NCBI RefSeq assembly: GCF_963855985.1
Contig: NC_087104.1
Span: forward strand, 3,348,001 to 3,412,000
Reading direction: 5' to 3'
Source: Ostrinia nubilalis
Lineage: Eukaryota; Arthropoda; Insecta; Lepidoptera; Crambidae
Length of the DNA: 64,000 nucleotides
Shown: in pieces, positions 10,405-19,215 of the stretch
How positions within the stretch are numbered: position 1 is the first letter of the stretch
Layout of the letters: each line of letters begins with the position of its first letter
The notes under the pieces: generated by a model
Seen by the model: only the letters and a program-made list of their open reading frames with translations
Database searches by the model: none
What the model was told of the DNA's origin: nothing
Translations under genes and position numbers: made by a program

Positions 10405-10565
10405 GCAAGTTTCTGGAGTGGAGGTCACGTACCGGCAAGACGCCGAGTACCCACGAGGTGGACAAACGATCTCAAAATGCCAACAGGAAAGCGGAAGCAA
10501 ACTGGATACAGGCCGCTACCAACCGGGCAATCTGGAATTCATTTGGGGAGGTCTATATTCAACTG
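10405..10565 (+). repeat. RTE-type LINE 3' fragment
   Basis: The + strand reads FLEWRSRTGKTPSTHEVDKR and then WIQAATNRAIWNSFGEVYIQ, ending in a stop and a GATGATGATAA tail. This is the C-terminus of an RTE reverse transcriptase, diverged but in frame. Confidence 0.75.
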
Positions 10566-10639
10566 TAGACTTATGACTATGGCTAAACTTATGATGATGA
10601 TAAGGCCATTATTTGTGCTTAATACTTGGTGCCACAGAC

Positions 10640-10790
10640 GGATGATAGGACCTAGTCGCTAGTGGCGCCAATCTGATGAGTGCAAATACAATTCAGTCAT
10701 ACCACCCACCAGTTGGCGACACTGTCGAGTGATACCTTAATCGCTAGTGACGCCAACAGTAGTAACTAGTGAACACAAATACAAAATCCC
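10640..10790. mobile_element. MITE-like repeat related to 18213-18427
   Basis: Shares AGTGGCGCCAATCTGATGAG, then CACCAGTTGGCGACACTG, with the element in the last FEM1B intron (18213-18427). Ends not resolved. Confidence 0.5.
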
Positions 10791-10825
10791 TCGTTAGATT
10801 TATTATGATTTCTATCTATTAAGAT

Positions 10826-11085
10826 AAATAAATAAATAAATATCCTTGGACATTTTTACACTACGCTTCTAATCCCAAACTAAGCAAAGCTTATACTATG
10901 GGTACTAGACAACGGATATTAACATACTTAAATACTTTTTTTGTAAATACATACTTAATATACATAGTAACACCCAGACCCGTCACAGAAATTAAAATTC
11001 ATCACTTCAATTTCTGTCCGGCCGGGAATCGAACCCGGGACCTCTCGGCATAGTAGTCCGTTCCGAACCACTACACCAAACGGCC
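10826..11085 (-). repeat. tRNA-derived SINE
   Basis: On the minus strand a tRNA-like head carries a B-box-type GGTTCGATTCC and D-arm-like GGTGTAGTGG. It is followed by a 200-bp body (CTGGGTGTTACTATGTATAT, TAGTACCCATAGTATAAGC) and a TTTA-repeat tail (AAATAAATAAATAA on + at 10826). The head has degenerate acceptor pairing, so it is not a functional tRNA gene. Confidence 0.8.
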
Positions 11086-11138
11086 GACAAAAAGAGAGAG
11101 ACAAAAAGAGCTAAACTAACGATTGTTTTTTTTTTCAG

Positions 11139-11222
11139 GTCTCCGTGGTGAAAGATTTGCTCAGATTCGCTCAAGTGTTCTCTCAGATGATTCACATAGG
11201 AATAGAATTACCGCTCACACAC
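11139..11222 (+). CDS. Fem1b: FEM1B-like gene, exon E
   Basis: Acceptor tttttttcag|GTC and donor CACAC|gtaaga; 84 bp, phase 0 (residues 197-224). Reads VVKDLLRFAQVFSQMIHIG, almost identical to the FEM1B segment KDLLRFAQVFSQMIHL. FEM1A/C have a clearly different sequence here, so this exon is the main basis for assigning the B-type. Confidence 0.95.
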
Positions 11223-11493
11223 GTAAGAAAACTTCCTATATTTCATAGTAAAGAATCTTATGTATTTGATTTTATTTCATTGTCCCCGTTGAATCGCCAC
11301 ATCAAAGGGGGATTGTGAACTTTTCTTCCACGAATCCCCATCAGTCCGTAGCACTGTATTGTGTTAGAAAAAATTACACATTAATTTGTCATTTTTTATA
11401 GTGTCCTTTGATCTTTATTATGTATTATAAAAAATATTAAATGATTTTTTTATTATTAAATAAGTTCTTAATGATCTTGTTTCTATTTTACAG

Positions 11494-11589
11494 GTCTGTT
11501 ATGTATTGGAAGCATGTGCCGAGGAATTACAAAGAGGAAAAACACTATGGGAGAAGCCACTACCAAACCACGACCCAGAACCTTTAGTA
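11494..11589 (+). CDS. Fem1b: FEM1B-like gene, exon F
   Basis: Acceptor ctattttacag|GTC and donor TTAGTA|gtatgt; 96 bp, phase 0 (residues 225-256). Reads VCYVLEACAEELQRGKTLWE. The start matches the FEM1B helix with VLEIEQSM; the rest is a variable linker. Moderate conservation, but the splice phases on both sides are exact. Confidence 0.85.
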
Positions 11590-11812
11590 GTATGTAAATA
11601 ACAACATTGTCGTAAAGCAAAACATTGCTGCTACACGCTACACTGATTTGCACACATACATTATCAATTTATTAGATGGGTACCATTAACAAGTATGATT
11701 GACCTTTAAGACTCCAGTGAATAGGTATTTTGAGCAAACGTATTCTGTTATAAAAAACAAAAATATTTGTACAATGAATGGACTAGCTTTTAATCCTAAT
11801 CTTTCTCGACTA

Positions 11813-11953
11813 GGCGCAGTTACACTGCGGGATATTGATCGAGATTCATAGTGTAAACACGCATTTCAATTAGTTTCGACATGAGTCGCCCATACTTCGG
11901 TGTGCGAGCTAGCGCTTCGTCTCGGTCAATTTCCCGCATAGTGTAACTGCGCC
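11813..11953. mobile_element. MITE with GGCGCAGTTACACT termini
   Basis: Termini GGCGCAGTTACACTGCGGGA and TCCCGCATAGTGTAACTGCGCC are inverted; about 141 bp with no ORF. Flanked by TA-containing sequence. Confidence 0.75.
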
Positions 11954-12210
11954 ATATAATAACATTGTACTAGCTTCTCTATTCACTTGTGTTTTAAAGG
12001 ATTTGTGATTTGTTTCCTTCTAAAGAATGGTACAATCGCATAAAAAAGGTCAGTTTTATTTATATTTTTTATAATATTATTTTTTTCTCTACCACATCCA
12101 TCACACTCTTATAATTGAGCTTATGTAATTGACAAAATCTATTTTTTGTTCGTCTTTTGCTGATTTTTTTAAAGTATATTACAACTCAATCAACTGTACT
12201 TCATCTTACT

Positions 12211-12373
12211 TCACGACCAAACTTTCGTTCATACAAAAAAATCGCTTACGCTTGCAAATGAATTATTCCGATTGGATTCTGTCAATCGATTCCGCGCTTT
12301 ATCACCGTTGCACAGAGTCCAATCGCTGGCGAGTTCATTCCAAGTAGTGACGCGAAGAGTTTGGTCGCCACGA
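12211..12373. mobile_element. Degenerate palindromic MITE abutting a splice acceptor
   Basis: CACGACCAAACTTTCG and GCGAAGAGTTTGGTCGCCACG are inverted, as are an inner AATTATTCCGATTGGATTCTGT and ACAGAGTCCAATCG...GAGTTCATTCC. It ends 11 bp before the acceptor of exon G, so its right end lies where a branch point and pyrimidine tract would be. Confidence 0.55.
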
Positions 12374-12384
12374 TGGTTTTGCAG

Positions 12385-12468
12385 GAGGAGTATGAGAGCA
12401 ACGTGCGGACAGCGCTGTATCTAGTCGCTGTGGCTGCAAGACTGCTGGAAAACGAAGGGAATTGTGAA
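12385..12468 (+). CDS. Fem1b: FEM1B-like gene, exon G
   Basis: Acceptor atggttttgcag|GAG and donor TGTGAA|gtgagt; 84 bp, phase 0 (residues 257-284). Reads EEYESNVRTALYLVAVAARL, matching the FEM1B helix NYECNLYTFLYLVCIS. The pyrimidine tract is weak (gatggttttgcag). Confidence 0.92.
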
Positions 12469-12984
12469 GTGAGTGTTATTTACTATTGCAACATGTTTTT
12501 GGATCGATTTCGACCTTTATTCTGAAGCAGTAAAGTCCAAAATCCATTGGGGGAAAATCGTTATTTATACGTTAAGTATGTTCAAAATGTATTGAAAATA
12601 TTGTGATAACACGTTGTTATAAATCTTAAGACGAGTAACATCCCCGCAAAGAATAAAAGGTGCTGAATACGAATTCACGATTATATGCTTTGAAGTAGGA
12701 AAAAGAAACGCTGTAGCTCATGGCACGCGCCTGTACTAAGTAGTATGGATGCTGCGTGTTATTTTAATGCGTCGAGTGACGTTACAACATTTTGAGATAA
12801 TTCTGCCTAATTGTCTTAAAAAAGGACTGGTCGATTTAGAAGAAATGTGATAAACAAAAATAGTACATAAATCATCTTTATAAAAGTCACATGTTACACT
12901 AATACCTCCAGTTTTTCCGCCATCTAATTAACTAGAAATGTAACTATCCCAGACCCAAAATAACCAGTACATCATACGTTACAG

Positions 12985-13118
12985 GAAACCAAATGTTCAA
13001 TCCGAAGAGCCGTGTTCAGGCTGCGACACGTGCGACTAAGGTCTGGTCAAACGCTACTGCACTTGGCAGCCGATAGGCGGACGCCTGTAGACGACTTCCA
13101 TACCAGCGACGTGTGCCA
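12985..13118 (+). CDS. Fem1b: FEM1B-like gene, exon H (ankyrin)
   Basis: Acceptor cgttacag|GAA and donor GTGCCA|gtaagt; ends in phase 2 (residues 285-328, codon 329 split). Contains [20 protein letters not shown] and SDVC, matching FEM1B [23 protein letters not shown] closely. This opens the C-terminal ankyrin block. A damaged duplicate lies at 14078-14191. Confidence 0.95.
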
Positions 13119-13145
13119 GTAAGTTCTACCAGTACTGCCAGCACA

Positions 13146-13372
13146 ACAAACTTTCGAGTTCGAATCGTTTGCGCATTCGAATCGCCATCAAAAGATTTAG
13201 TACGAAAACTACAACAGCGCCCTTGTGAACGTGTCGTAAAGTGAACTTAGTATGAGAAATGGTTGCACGAAACCTATTTTAAGAATCAAAATTGTCACGT
13301 TACCCTTAAGCGAAGGTTGAGTATCGAATTTTGTCGAATACGCAAACGGTTCGATGACGAAAGTTGTTCATG
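13146..13372. mobile_element. Degenerate palindromic MITE
   Basis: ACAACAAACTTTCGAGTTCG followed by AATCGTTTGCGCATTCGAAT returns inverted as ATTTTGTCGAATACGCAAAC and GATGACGAAAGTTGTTC. About 227 bp, no ORF, 28 bp downstream of the exon H donor. Confidence 0.6.
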
Positions 13373-13485
13373 CTAGAGGTACAGGCCTGTTCATCTCTTC
13401 GAGTATGCATCGAAAACAAAACACGCACGGTGTACTCTCCTGAGATGCTTAATCCACAAGGCATTCACGAGCAAGTAGTAAGAGC

Positions 13486-13700
13486 TATAGTCTGGTCCGT
13501 GAGCACGTAGAATTTTGTCCAATGACCCCAAGCTACCCATCCTTCTCGCTCCCGTGTAATTATATTTGCTGTCGCGACTGTGCGACGGGCGCCCGCAGTG
13601 AGTGTGCGAGCGCGACAGCAACATAATTACACGCGAGCGATAAGGATGGGTAGCTTGGGGTCATTGGACAAAATTCTACGTGCTCACGGACCAGGTTTTA
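13486..13700. mobile_element. Long-TIR MITE, family D, copy 2
   Basis: Same arms as the element at 2376-2589 (GTCTGGTCCGTGAGCACGTA; ATCCTTATCGCTCGCGTG on the right arm). It lies between exon H and its duplicate. Confidence 0.85.
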
Positions 13701-13740
13701 TCCCCCTCGATCGGGCCCACTTCCCCCTCGATCGGGCCCA

Positions 13741-14047
13741 CTAGAGTGAGCCCGCCGTAGGCTGGACTTTGGTCCAACACCGCGGTGGGCAACCCTCTAG
13801 TTGGGTTCGCCACTGATCGGGCGCCTTATGCGCTCGATACGGCCCGATCGCGAACGTCGGTCTGCGACCGACGCGGACGAGCCTGGGCTTCGCTTCGCGA
13901 AGCCCACACTCGGCCTCGTCGGCACGCGCACCGACGATCGCCAAACGGCTAGAGTACCTTCTGTACTCGCCACTCTGCCCGGTGAAGCTGGAAAAGCTCT
14001 TCAAGCTACCAGCGCGCGTCCCTTAAAAAAAAAAAAAAAAAAAAACA
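13741..14047 (+). repeat. GC-rich retroposed repeat with poly(A) tail
   Basis: GC-rich, ORF-poor DNA ends in about 20 consecutive A, as expected for a SINE or retroposed transcript. A duplicated CCCCCTCGATCGGGCCCACT precedes it (about 13702-13742). It starts just before the FEM1B exon H duplicate. Family not identified. Confidence 0.5.
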
Positions 14048-14077
14048 GGTTTTAGATGGCGACACAGTAGCTTCTTC

Positions 14078-14191
14078 TAAAGCCGTATTTAGGCTACGAC
14101 ACGTTCGACTAAGGTCTGGTCAAACGCTACTGCACTAAGCAGCCGACCGGTGAACGCCTGTAGACGACTTCCATACCAGCGACGTGTGCCA
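14078..14191 (+). pseudogene. Duplicate of FEM1B exon H with in-frame stops
   Basis: Copies exon H from GCCGTATTTAGGCTACG to the donor GTGCCA|gtaagt. In the reading frame of exon H, CAC-TTG-GCA has become CAC-TAA-GCA and a TGA follows soon after, so inclusion would end the protein. The exon's first 20 or so bases and acceptor are not preserved. Confidence 0.92.
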
Positions 14192-14749
14192 GTAAGTACT
14201 ACCCATAAAGTTATTATACCTAGCGGAATAGAGCAACAAAGGACTGAGCGAGCGAGAAGTCACTAGCAGTAACACTGTGATAAAGAGAGATGCGTGATGC
14301 GACGTGACACAACCATAACAGAACCGTGTGCAATTATTTGACAGTTTGCTAGCACTTATTGACACGCTGAAAATTTGAGCTCTGGTATTTTTTCAAATTT
14401 TACGTTAGTATTCTTCAACCATTGTTAAAAAAATATTCACAATGGAAATAAGAAAAAAAAAATGCATGCGTGGCGCTAGATGGCGACACAGTAGCTTCGT
14501 GTAACAGTCAGCCCTATCGCATCGGCACAGTACCGATCACTGACATAGGTATGTCAAACAAAACTGTGCTCGACTCGGAGACAAGTTAAATTACACCATA
14601 TTGTTGACGACATTGAGTCTAGACTTGTATGTATTATTGTACAATTGTTGGTAAACCAATAAATAAAATAAAATAAAAAATAGACATTTTTAAAATACCT
14701 TCGCAAAGAAAACTTTCTGTACGCAGTACTTATTATGATTTGTTCGCAG

Positions 14750-14868
14750 ATTTCCTTGTATGCGGTCTACCCGGCTACTGCTAGAGTGCGGCTTGGACGT
14801 GGACGCGTCCGACGACATGCGGCGGACGGCGCTACACGTCGCGCTCATATCCTACCAGCTCATACCAT
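14750..14868 (+). CDS. Fem1b: FEM1B-like gene, exon I (ankyrin)
   Basis: Acceptor tttgttcgcag|ATTTCC and donor ATACCAT|gtaagt; starts in phase 2 and ends in phase 1 (codons 329-369). Reads RSTRLLLECGLDVDASDDMR and TALHVALISY, aligned with FEM1B [24 protein letters not shown]. Intact, no duplicate seen. Confidence 0.94.
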
Positions 14869-14981
14869 GTAAGTTGGTTATATTTTGGTTCTTTGTTGCT
14901 GTATACTCGTATTTAGTGAAGCAACAAAAATTGTCGTGAACAATTCACAAACAGAATACACAAGTCAATCGAAATAAGTAA

Positions 14982-15080
14982 TGGTGCGTCCAGACTGGGC
15001 GAACGGGCTCGCGCGGCAAACTCGACATCCTGCTCACTCTAAGAGCAGGGTGAGCAGGATGACCCAATGTGGACGCACCA
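14982..15080. mobile_element. Short MITE with TGGTGCGTCCA termini
   Basis: TGGTGCGTCCAGACTGGG and CCCAATGTGGACGCACCA are inverted; an inner pair CATCCTGCTCAC/GTGAGCAGGATG completes the hairpin. About 99 bp, flanked by TAA-like bases. Confidence 0.7.
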
Positions 15081-15297
15081 TAAGACATCAGCGCGACAAG
15101 TGTATAATAGACATTAAAAAAAACGTTGCTTGTGTAATGGCCTTAACTCCCGTTGCGCGACCATTATACATACATGCATCACTATTTTTTACTCAGTAAA
15201 AAATCTTATATGATTCACTGATTCTTTATCGTGCACGATAAAAATATTCTTCAACTTTAATTACCGCGACAAAAAATGGTCTGTCCTTTCCAAAGAC

Positions 15298-15400
15298 AAT
15301 TTATTTATTTATTTAAAATCTTTATTGCACACATAAAAAACAGTGGTACAACAGGCGAGCTTAATGCCATGTGGCATTCTCTTCCAGCTACCCAGAAAAT
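15298..15400 (-). repeat. CR1/L2-like LINE 3' end fragment
   Basis: TTTATTTATTTATTTAAAATC followed by GAGCTTAATGCCATGTGGCATTC matches the 3' end of the full LINE at 38550-41726 (GACTTAATGCCAGGTGGCAT). Minus-strand orientation. Confidence 0.65.
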
Positions 15401-15465
15401 TAAACAAAACAGAGAATTAAATTTACCTCTGTTTAAACATAAATTACATCAGAATTGCTAAAATA

Positions 15466-15728
15466 AAGTGGCAGTGGGCGGGGCACATAGCTCGTAGAGC
15501 TGATGGCTGATGAGGCAGAAAAGTTCTCGAGAGGTGACCACGGGCCGGAAGATGTAGCGTGGGCAGGTAGGATGTACAAGGTGTACCCTTTCTAGGTGAA
15601 GCGCAGGACCTGTCGTCACGAAATCCTTGGGGGAGGCCTTTGTCCAGCAGTGGACGTCATTCGGTTGGAACGAACGAACACCATCAGGTGATCCGTCTGT
15701 TCGTTTGCCTCCTGTCACATAAAAAAAA
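15466..15728 (+). repeat. RTE-type LINE 3' fragment with poly(A)
   Basis: Starts AAGTGGCAGTGGGCGGGGCA (encoding KWQWAGH) and continues to CTTGGGGGAGGCCTTTGTCC and AGTGGACGT, ending CATCAGGTGATCCGTCTG...CACATAAAAAAAAA. A degraded C-terminal reverse transcriptase and 3' UTR. Confidence 0.7.
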
Positions 15729-16009
15729 ATCAGTGTGAATACATGTTCGCCTCAATAGACAGTTTGACACCATTCCCCAAAAATTAGAAATCACAACTTT
15801 TCTAAAAAGACACTCCATTCTGGTCTTAAAAAATTAATTAATTTTTGGTCGCATTGTAATTGAAAAAAGTAGTTTCATTAAGTTGACAAAATAGTGACGT
15901 CACTTGCTTGTAGTGCCATACAAAATCTATGGGAGTTTCGTTCTGACGTTGAGCGACCTAAAACATTTCAGCTGTACACAAAATAAGAACGTCGTTAATG
16001 TGTTTTCAG

Positions 16010-16129
16010 ACGAAAGAGAACAATGGAGCGAGGCGCTGTGCGGCGTAGTGTGCGAGTTACTTGGCAGGGGCGCGCACGTTGACGCTATGGATTCGGACGG
16101 GATCACGCCCCTCGTGGCATCTATAGGAG
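16010..16129 (+). CDS. Fem1b: FEM1B-like gene, exon J (ankyrin)
   Basis: Acceptor tgttttcag|ACGAAA and donor ATAGGAG|gtcagt; phase 1 to phase 1 (codons 369-409). Reads CELLGRGAHVDAMDSDGITP and LVASIG, aligned with FEM1B [20 protein letters not shown]. Two damaged copies follow at 16647 and 17508. The donor gtcagt is the same unusual one as in exon D. Confidence 0.93.
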
Positions 16130-16145
16130 GTCAGTCTTTAGAAAG

Positions 16146-16159
16146 AAAGAAAGATAACA
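16146..16159 (+). pseudogene. 5' piece of exon J duplicate 2, split by an R1-like LINE
   Basis: AAGAAAGATAACA resembles the exon J start (CGAAAGAGAACA) and is followed at once by the 3' end of an R1-like element. The exon resumes at 16647. This implies that the copy was once a near-perfect tandem neighbour of exon J, separated by only about 16 bp. Confidence 0.6.
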
Positions 16160-16645
16160 AATCCCACCACCACCCATGGCCATACCAACCTAGCGGTTAT
16201 TGTGGCCGAATCTTGAGAGATGCACGCGGAAATTATATCTGCTAGGTTGTTGGCACTCCACCGCGTGTAATTCTTGACTCTCTACAAGTTCTTTATTCGA
16301 CTTCCTTTTGTCCCTCTTATGCCCGTTTTCACCATCAATCCCTAATTTTTAAGTGACCCCTATGGTAAAAAATAACAGGAATTTTGTTTACATAGGGGTC
16401 ACTTAAAAATTAGGGATTGATGGTGAAAACGGGCATTAGCCACTTAGCTGTTAGCCCCCTTCTGGGGCATAGACACTACTCAAAGTTGGCACCGTCCGGT
16501 GCTTGGCAGCTTGACGACGAACCGTTCCTCCTTTTGTGCCAAGCGTGTGCGAATTCTCGCAGCCTCGCGAAGTTCGCCTCCGAGGTAACTAGATCCGGGT
16601 ACAACGCAGGAACGTATCCCTCCGACATGGTTATCCCACTCAGCA
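16160..16645 (-). mobile_element. R1-like LINE 3' fragment inside an exon copy
   Basis: The minus strand reads SEGYVPALYPDLVTSEANFA and then LREFAHAWHKRRN, the C-terminal end of an R1-clade reverse transcriptase; the same segment occurs at 49644-50241. The 3' end on this strand is GGTGGTGGTGGGATT. Near-matching AAAGATAACA and AAAGAGAACA flank it. A family H MITE is nested at 16320-16435. Confidence 0.8.
16320..16435. mobile_element. Palindromic MITE, family H, copy 2
   Basis: Same element as 140-255, with TTA duplications at 16317-16319 and 16436-16438. It is nested in the R1-like LINE fragment, so it inserted after that element. Confidence 0.9.
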
Positions 16646-16646
16646 G

Positions 16647-16767
16647 ACTAAAGAGAACAGTGGAGCGAGGCATTATGCGGCGTGGTGTGCGAGCTACTCG
16701 GCAGGGGCGCTCACGTTGACGCTATGGATTCGGACGGGATCACGCCCCTCGTGGCATCTATAGGAGG
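16647..16767 (+). pseudogene. Duplicate 2 of FEM1B exon J, nonsense copy
   Basis: Repeats exon J through the donor ATAGGAG|gtcagt. The second codon is TAA (ACTAAAG where the original has ACGAAAG). Later changes are few. Confidence 0.92.
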
Positions 16768-16786
16768 TCAGTCATTACCATTCCAG

Positions 16787-16799
16787 ACGAAAGAGAACA
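16787..16799 (+). pseudogene. 5' piece of exon J duplicate 3, split by an R1-like LINE
   Basis: Acceptor accattccag followed by ACGAAAGAGAACA, identical to the start of exon J. The exon then breaks into the 3' end of a second R1-like element and resumes near 17508. The gap to copy 2 is only 19 bp. Confidence 0.75.
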
Positions 16800-17507
16800 A
16801 ATCCCACCACCACCCATGGTTCTTCCTGCCTCACGGCGTACGAACCGAATCTCGGGAGAGCGCGCGGGTTCTTGCTCTGGGCTCCTTTCCCCGGGCGCTT
16901 TGTTTGACTACCTACAAATTTATCTGTTTCATGTCCCTTCTCATTGTAAATTATCCACCTTCTGAGGCTTGACACCACAAATACGGTACTTGGCGTCGGG
17001 CTGCTATCGTTGATATCGTCATCATCATCATCATTTCAGCCATAGGACGTCCACTGCTGAACATAGGCCTCCCCCAATGCTTTCCATGTTGATCGATTGG
17101 TAGCGGCCTGCGTCCAGCGCATCCCTGCTACCTTTACGATGTCGTCGGTCCACCTTGTGGGTGGACGTCCCACGCTGCGTTTTCCGGTACGCGGCCTCCA
17201 TTCCAGAACCTTTCTGCCCCATCGGCCGTCAGTTCTGCGTACTATGTGCCCTGCCCATTGCCACTTCAGCTTGCTAATCCGTCGTCACGTAATATGTCAT
17301 CACTTCTTCTCAAAACTTCGCCTGATTGTGTGCCAGGAGTGCGCGAACTCGCGCAGCGCGATCCAGTTACTGCGACTACTCGTGAGGTCCTGGTGATAAA
17401 CAGGTCCTTGCTCGGCTCTCCGTATCGTACCCAGCATCTTCTGTTGAGCTTTGTCATAGTGCGTGATCGCGACTCTTCGTCTTCCTCGCCGCATGGGCAT
17501 AGTGCAG
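16800..17507 (-). mobile_element. R1-like LINE 3' fragment with nested RTE fragment
   Basis: The minus strand reads LREFAHSWHTIRRSFEKK and similar R1 C-terminal sequence, ending GGTGGTGGTGGGATTT. The same sequence type lies at 43219-43565. An RTE fragment interrupts it at 17022-17290; comparison with the uninterrupted copy near 43430 shows the break after GCTATCGTTGATA. Confidence 0.8.
17022..17290 (-). mobile_element. RTE-type LINE 3' fragment
   Basis: The minus strand reads WQWAGHIVRRTDGRWGRKVL and on to WKALGEAYVQQWTSYG, then an ATC/GAT repeat tail. Imperfect direct repeats near ATATCGTCATC and ATATGTCATC flank it. Nested in the R1-like fragment. Confidence 0.85.
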
Positions 17508-17612
17508 ACTAGAGAACGGTGGAGCGAGGCGTTATGCGGCGTAGTGTGTGAACTGCTTGGCAGGGGCGCACGACTCGGACGGAATCACGCCCCTCGTGGC
17601 ATCTATTGGAGG
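17508..17612 (+). pseudogene. Duplicate 3 of FEM1B exon J, nonsense and deletion copy
   Basis: Follows agtgcag; the second codon is TAG (ACTAGAG). A 14-bp deletion in the GCGCACG...GATTCGG segment also breaks the frame. The donor ATTGGAG|gtcagt is kept. Confidence 0.92.
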
Positions 17613-17639
17613 TCAGTCAATACAGTCCCACGATTCTGA

Positions 17640-18200
17640 AACGTCAAGTGGAAAAAATCAAATACTAACAACCCAGTATTACTCTTGTAAATGTCATAAT
17701 TATATGGTTGTCCAATGTGGCAAAAATCGGAACTAATAATCCAGTATAGATAGTAGCGCCCTCCTGACAATGTCATAGCTGGGACGGTTTATTGCTGGAC
17801 ATCTATACTTATATTGACTTCCAATTAAATAAATTACAGTTCCCCGTGTCACCGTTAGAATTAAAAGCAATACCGTTTGTATAAAATCGTGTAGTTGACA
17901 ATAACCTGATAGTATCGATTTCGGGTGCAGAATCGGGCTTGTTTAGCTAGATCCTTGTGATCTGAGCATTAGGGATTACTAAATTACTATTTAGTTTTTT
18001 TTTAATATTAAAGAAGAGTTAGGCTTCGGGACGATAAATGAACCAGTGTTGAGAAAAAGTAGCGTAGAAAACTGTCACTTTTATTTGTTTTGTTATTCTG
18101 TGACTGAAGTGTCCACAATGCATGTTGTGGAAATCTTTTTAGGCAAACTTAGTTCTTAGCCTTTTTAGTTACAAAAAAATCATTTTTTTCTTTGCAACAA
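17640..18200. other. Intron DNA without recognised features
   Basis: AT-rich, with no ORF of interest, no clear palindrome and no known repeat that I can name. Confidence 0.5.
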
Positions 18201-18212
18201 ACGCGTCTTGTA

Positions 18213-18427
18213 ATGAGGGCTATCGTTTTTATACTTAACAGTTGGCACCCCTGGCGATTGACAGGACCTTACTCTACAGTGGCGCCATCTTGATGAGTGC
18301 AAATGCGATAGTCCTCCTACCACTTTCGCGCTCACCAGTTGGTGCCACTGTCTTCGCTACTAGCAAGTGACAGGACCTTACTCTACAGTGGCGCTAACTG
18401 GTAAGCGCTAAAACGATAGCCCTCATT
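18213..18427. mobile_element. MITE with AATGAGGGCTATCG termini
   Basis: Termini AATGAGGGCTATCGTTTTT and AAAACGATAGCCCTCATT are inverted. Internally ACAGGACCTTACTCTACAGT occurs twice. A relative lies at 10640-10790. It ends about 150 bp upstream of the last exon. Confidence 0.75.
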
Positions 18428-18578
18428 GATTGTTAGTGTCCCTTTTGTTTCTTATGGCTGTCCTTATAAATAAAATGATTACAAGTCCAGCAGAAAGCGT
18501 AGTCCGCGCGGCGCAAAATTTGTTTTTTGCTTCTCCTGAAAAGTACACTTTGTCCTAATGAATAAATAAAACTTACAG

Positions 18579-18742
18579 GCCCAGCAGAGAGCGTGGTCCG
18601 AGCGGCGCTCCGCCCGCGTCTCTCGTGCTTAGCCGCCGGCGTGCTCGCCCGCCACGGCGCCACCTACGCGCCCGCGCACGTGCCACGTGACCTGCACGCC
18701 TTCCTCGCCATGCACGGCGTGCGGAGCGTGCGCGAGCACTAG
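18579..18742 (+). CDS. Fem1b: FEM1B-like gene, last coding exon K
   Basis: Acceptor aaacttacag|GCCCAG continues phase 1 from exon J; codons 409-462 and a TAG stop at 18740-18742. It contains RLSCLAAGVLARHGATY, at the place of the FEM1B VHL-box core (SLKCLAARAV), and VPRDLHAFLAMHG, aligned with IPRTLEEFVGFH at the end of the vertebrate protein. This end should bind Elongin B/C and CUL2. No polyadenylation signal is obvious until AATAAA at 22201; duplicates of the exon and its 3' flank fill the interval. Confidence 0.93.
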
Positions 18743-18829
18743 CTACGCGTGCGGGAACAATGGCGGCGAGCCATGCGCCGCGCGGTCATTCCCAGCTGGA
18801 TGTGGGACGAGCTGGACGAGCTGGACTGA
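18743..18829 (+). other. Possible in-frame C-terminal extension after TAG
   Basis: After the TAG, 28 in-frame codons run to TGA at 18827, ending MRRAVIPSWMWDELDELD. The stop is followed by CTA, a context linked to stop-codon readthrough. Four related copies in the downstream array keep the frame with conservative changes (MRRALVPSWLWDELD, MRRLVIPRWMWDELEELD, MRRLVIPRWMWDELD), and copies 1 and 3 differ by an in-frame 9-bp indel. This may mark former or read-through coding sequence; it is not proof. Confidence 0.45.
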
Positions 18830-19001
18830 TGATGAAGGATACAAGACATTATGTGACGTAGGGAGGGGGGGCTGGGCCGACTAATTCGTACAGACGACGG
18901 CACGTCAATCTAAAAGTAAATTAGTTGTAATAGAAGCGACTTTGCAACAAAAATGTGCAGCCTAGGGATCGTTAACAGACGACAGCTCATCAAGTCAAAT
19001 A

Positions 19002-19215
19002 CTAAAGCCCGGTCCGTGAGCACAGAATTTTGTCCAATGACCCCTAGCTACACATCCTTATCGCTCGCGCGTAATTATATTGCTGTCGCGACTGTGCGAC
19101 TGGCACCCGCAGTGAGTGTGCGAGCGCGATAGCAACATAATTACGCGCGAGCAATAAGGATGGGTAGCTTGGGGTCATTGGACAAAATTCTACGTGCTCA
19201 CGGACCAGACTTTAG
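19002..19215. mobile_element. Long-TIR MITE, family D, copy 3
   Basis: Same arms as copies 1 and 2. Its outer ends CTAAAG and CTTTAG show that the inverted repeat extends to at least those bases. Inserted in the last-exon array. Confidence 0.85.

Noticed and set aside
11007..11090. tRNA gene on the minus strand
   Set aside because: A and B box-like parts exist but the acceptor stem does not pair cleanly, and a SINE body and TTTA tail follow.
13741..14055. ORFs of 84-87 codons on both strands in GC-rich DNA
   Set aside because: GC-rich retroposed sequence ending in poly(A); no recognised domain and both strands open.
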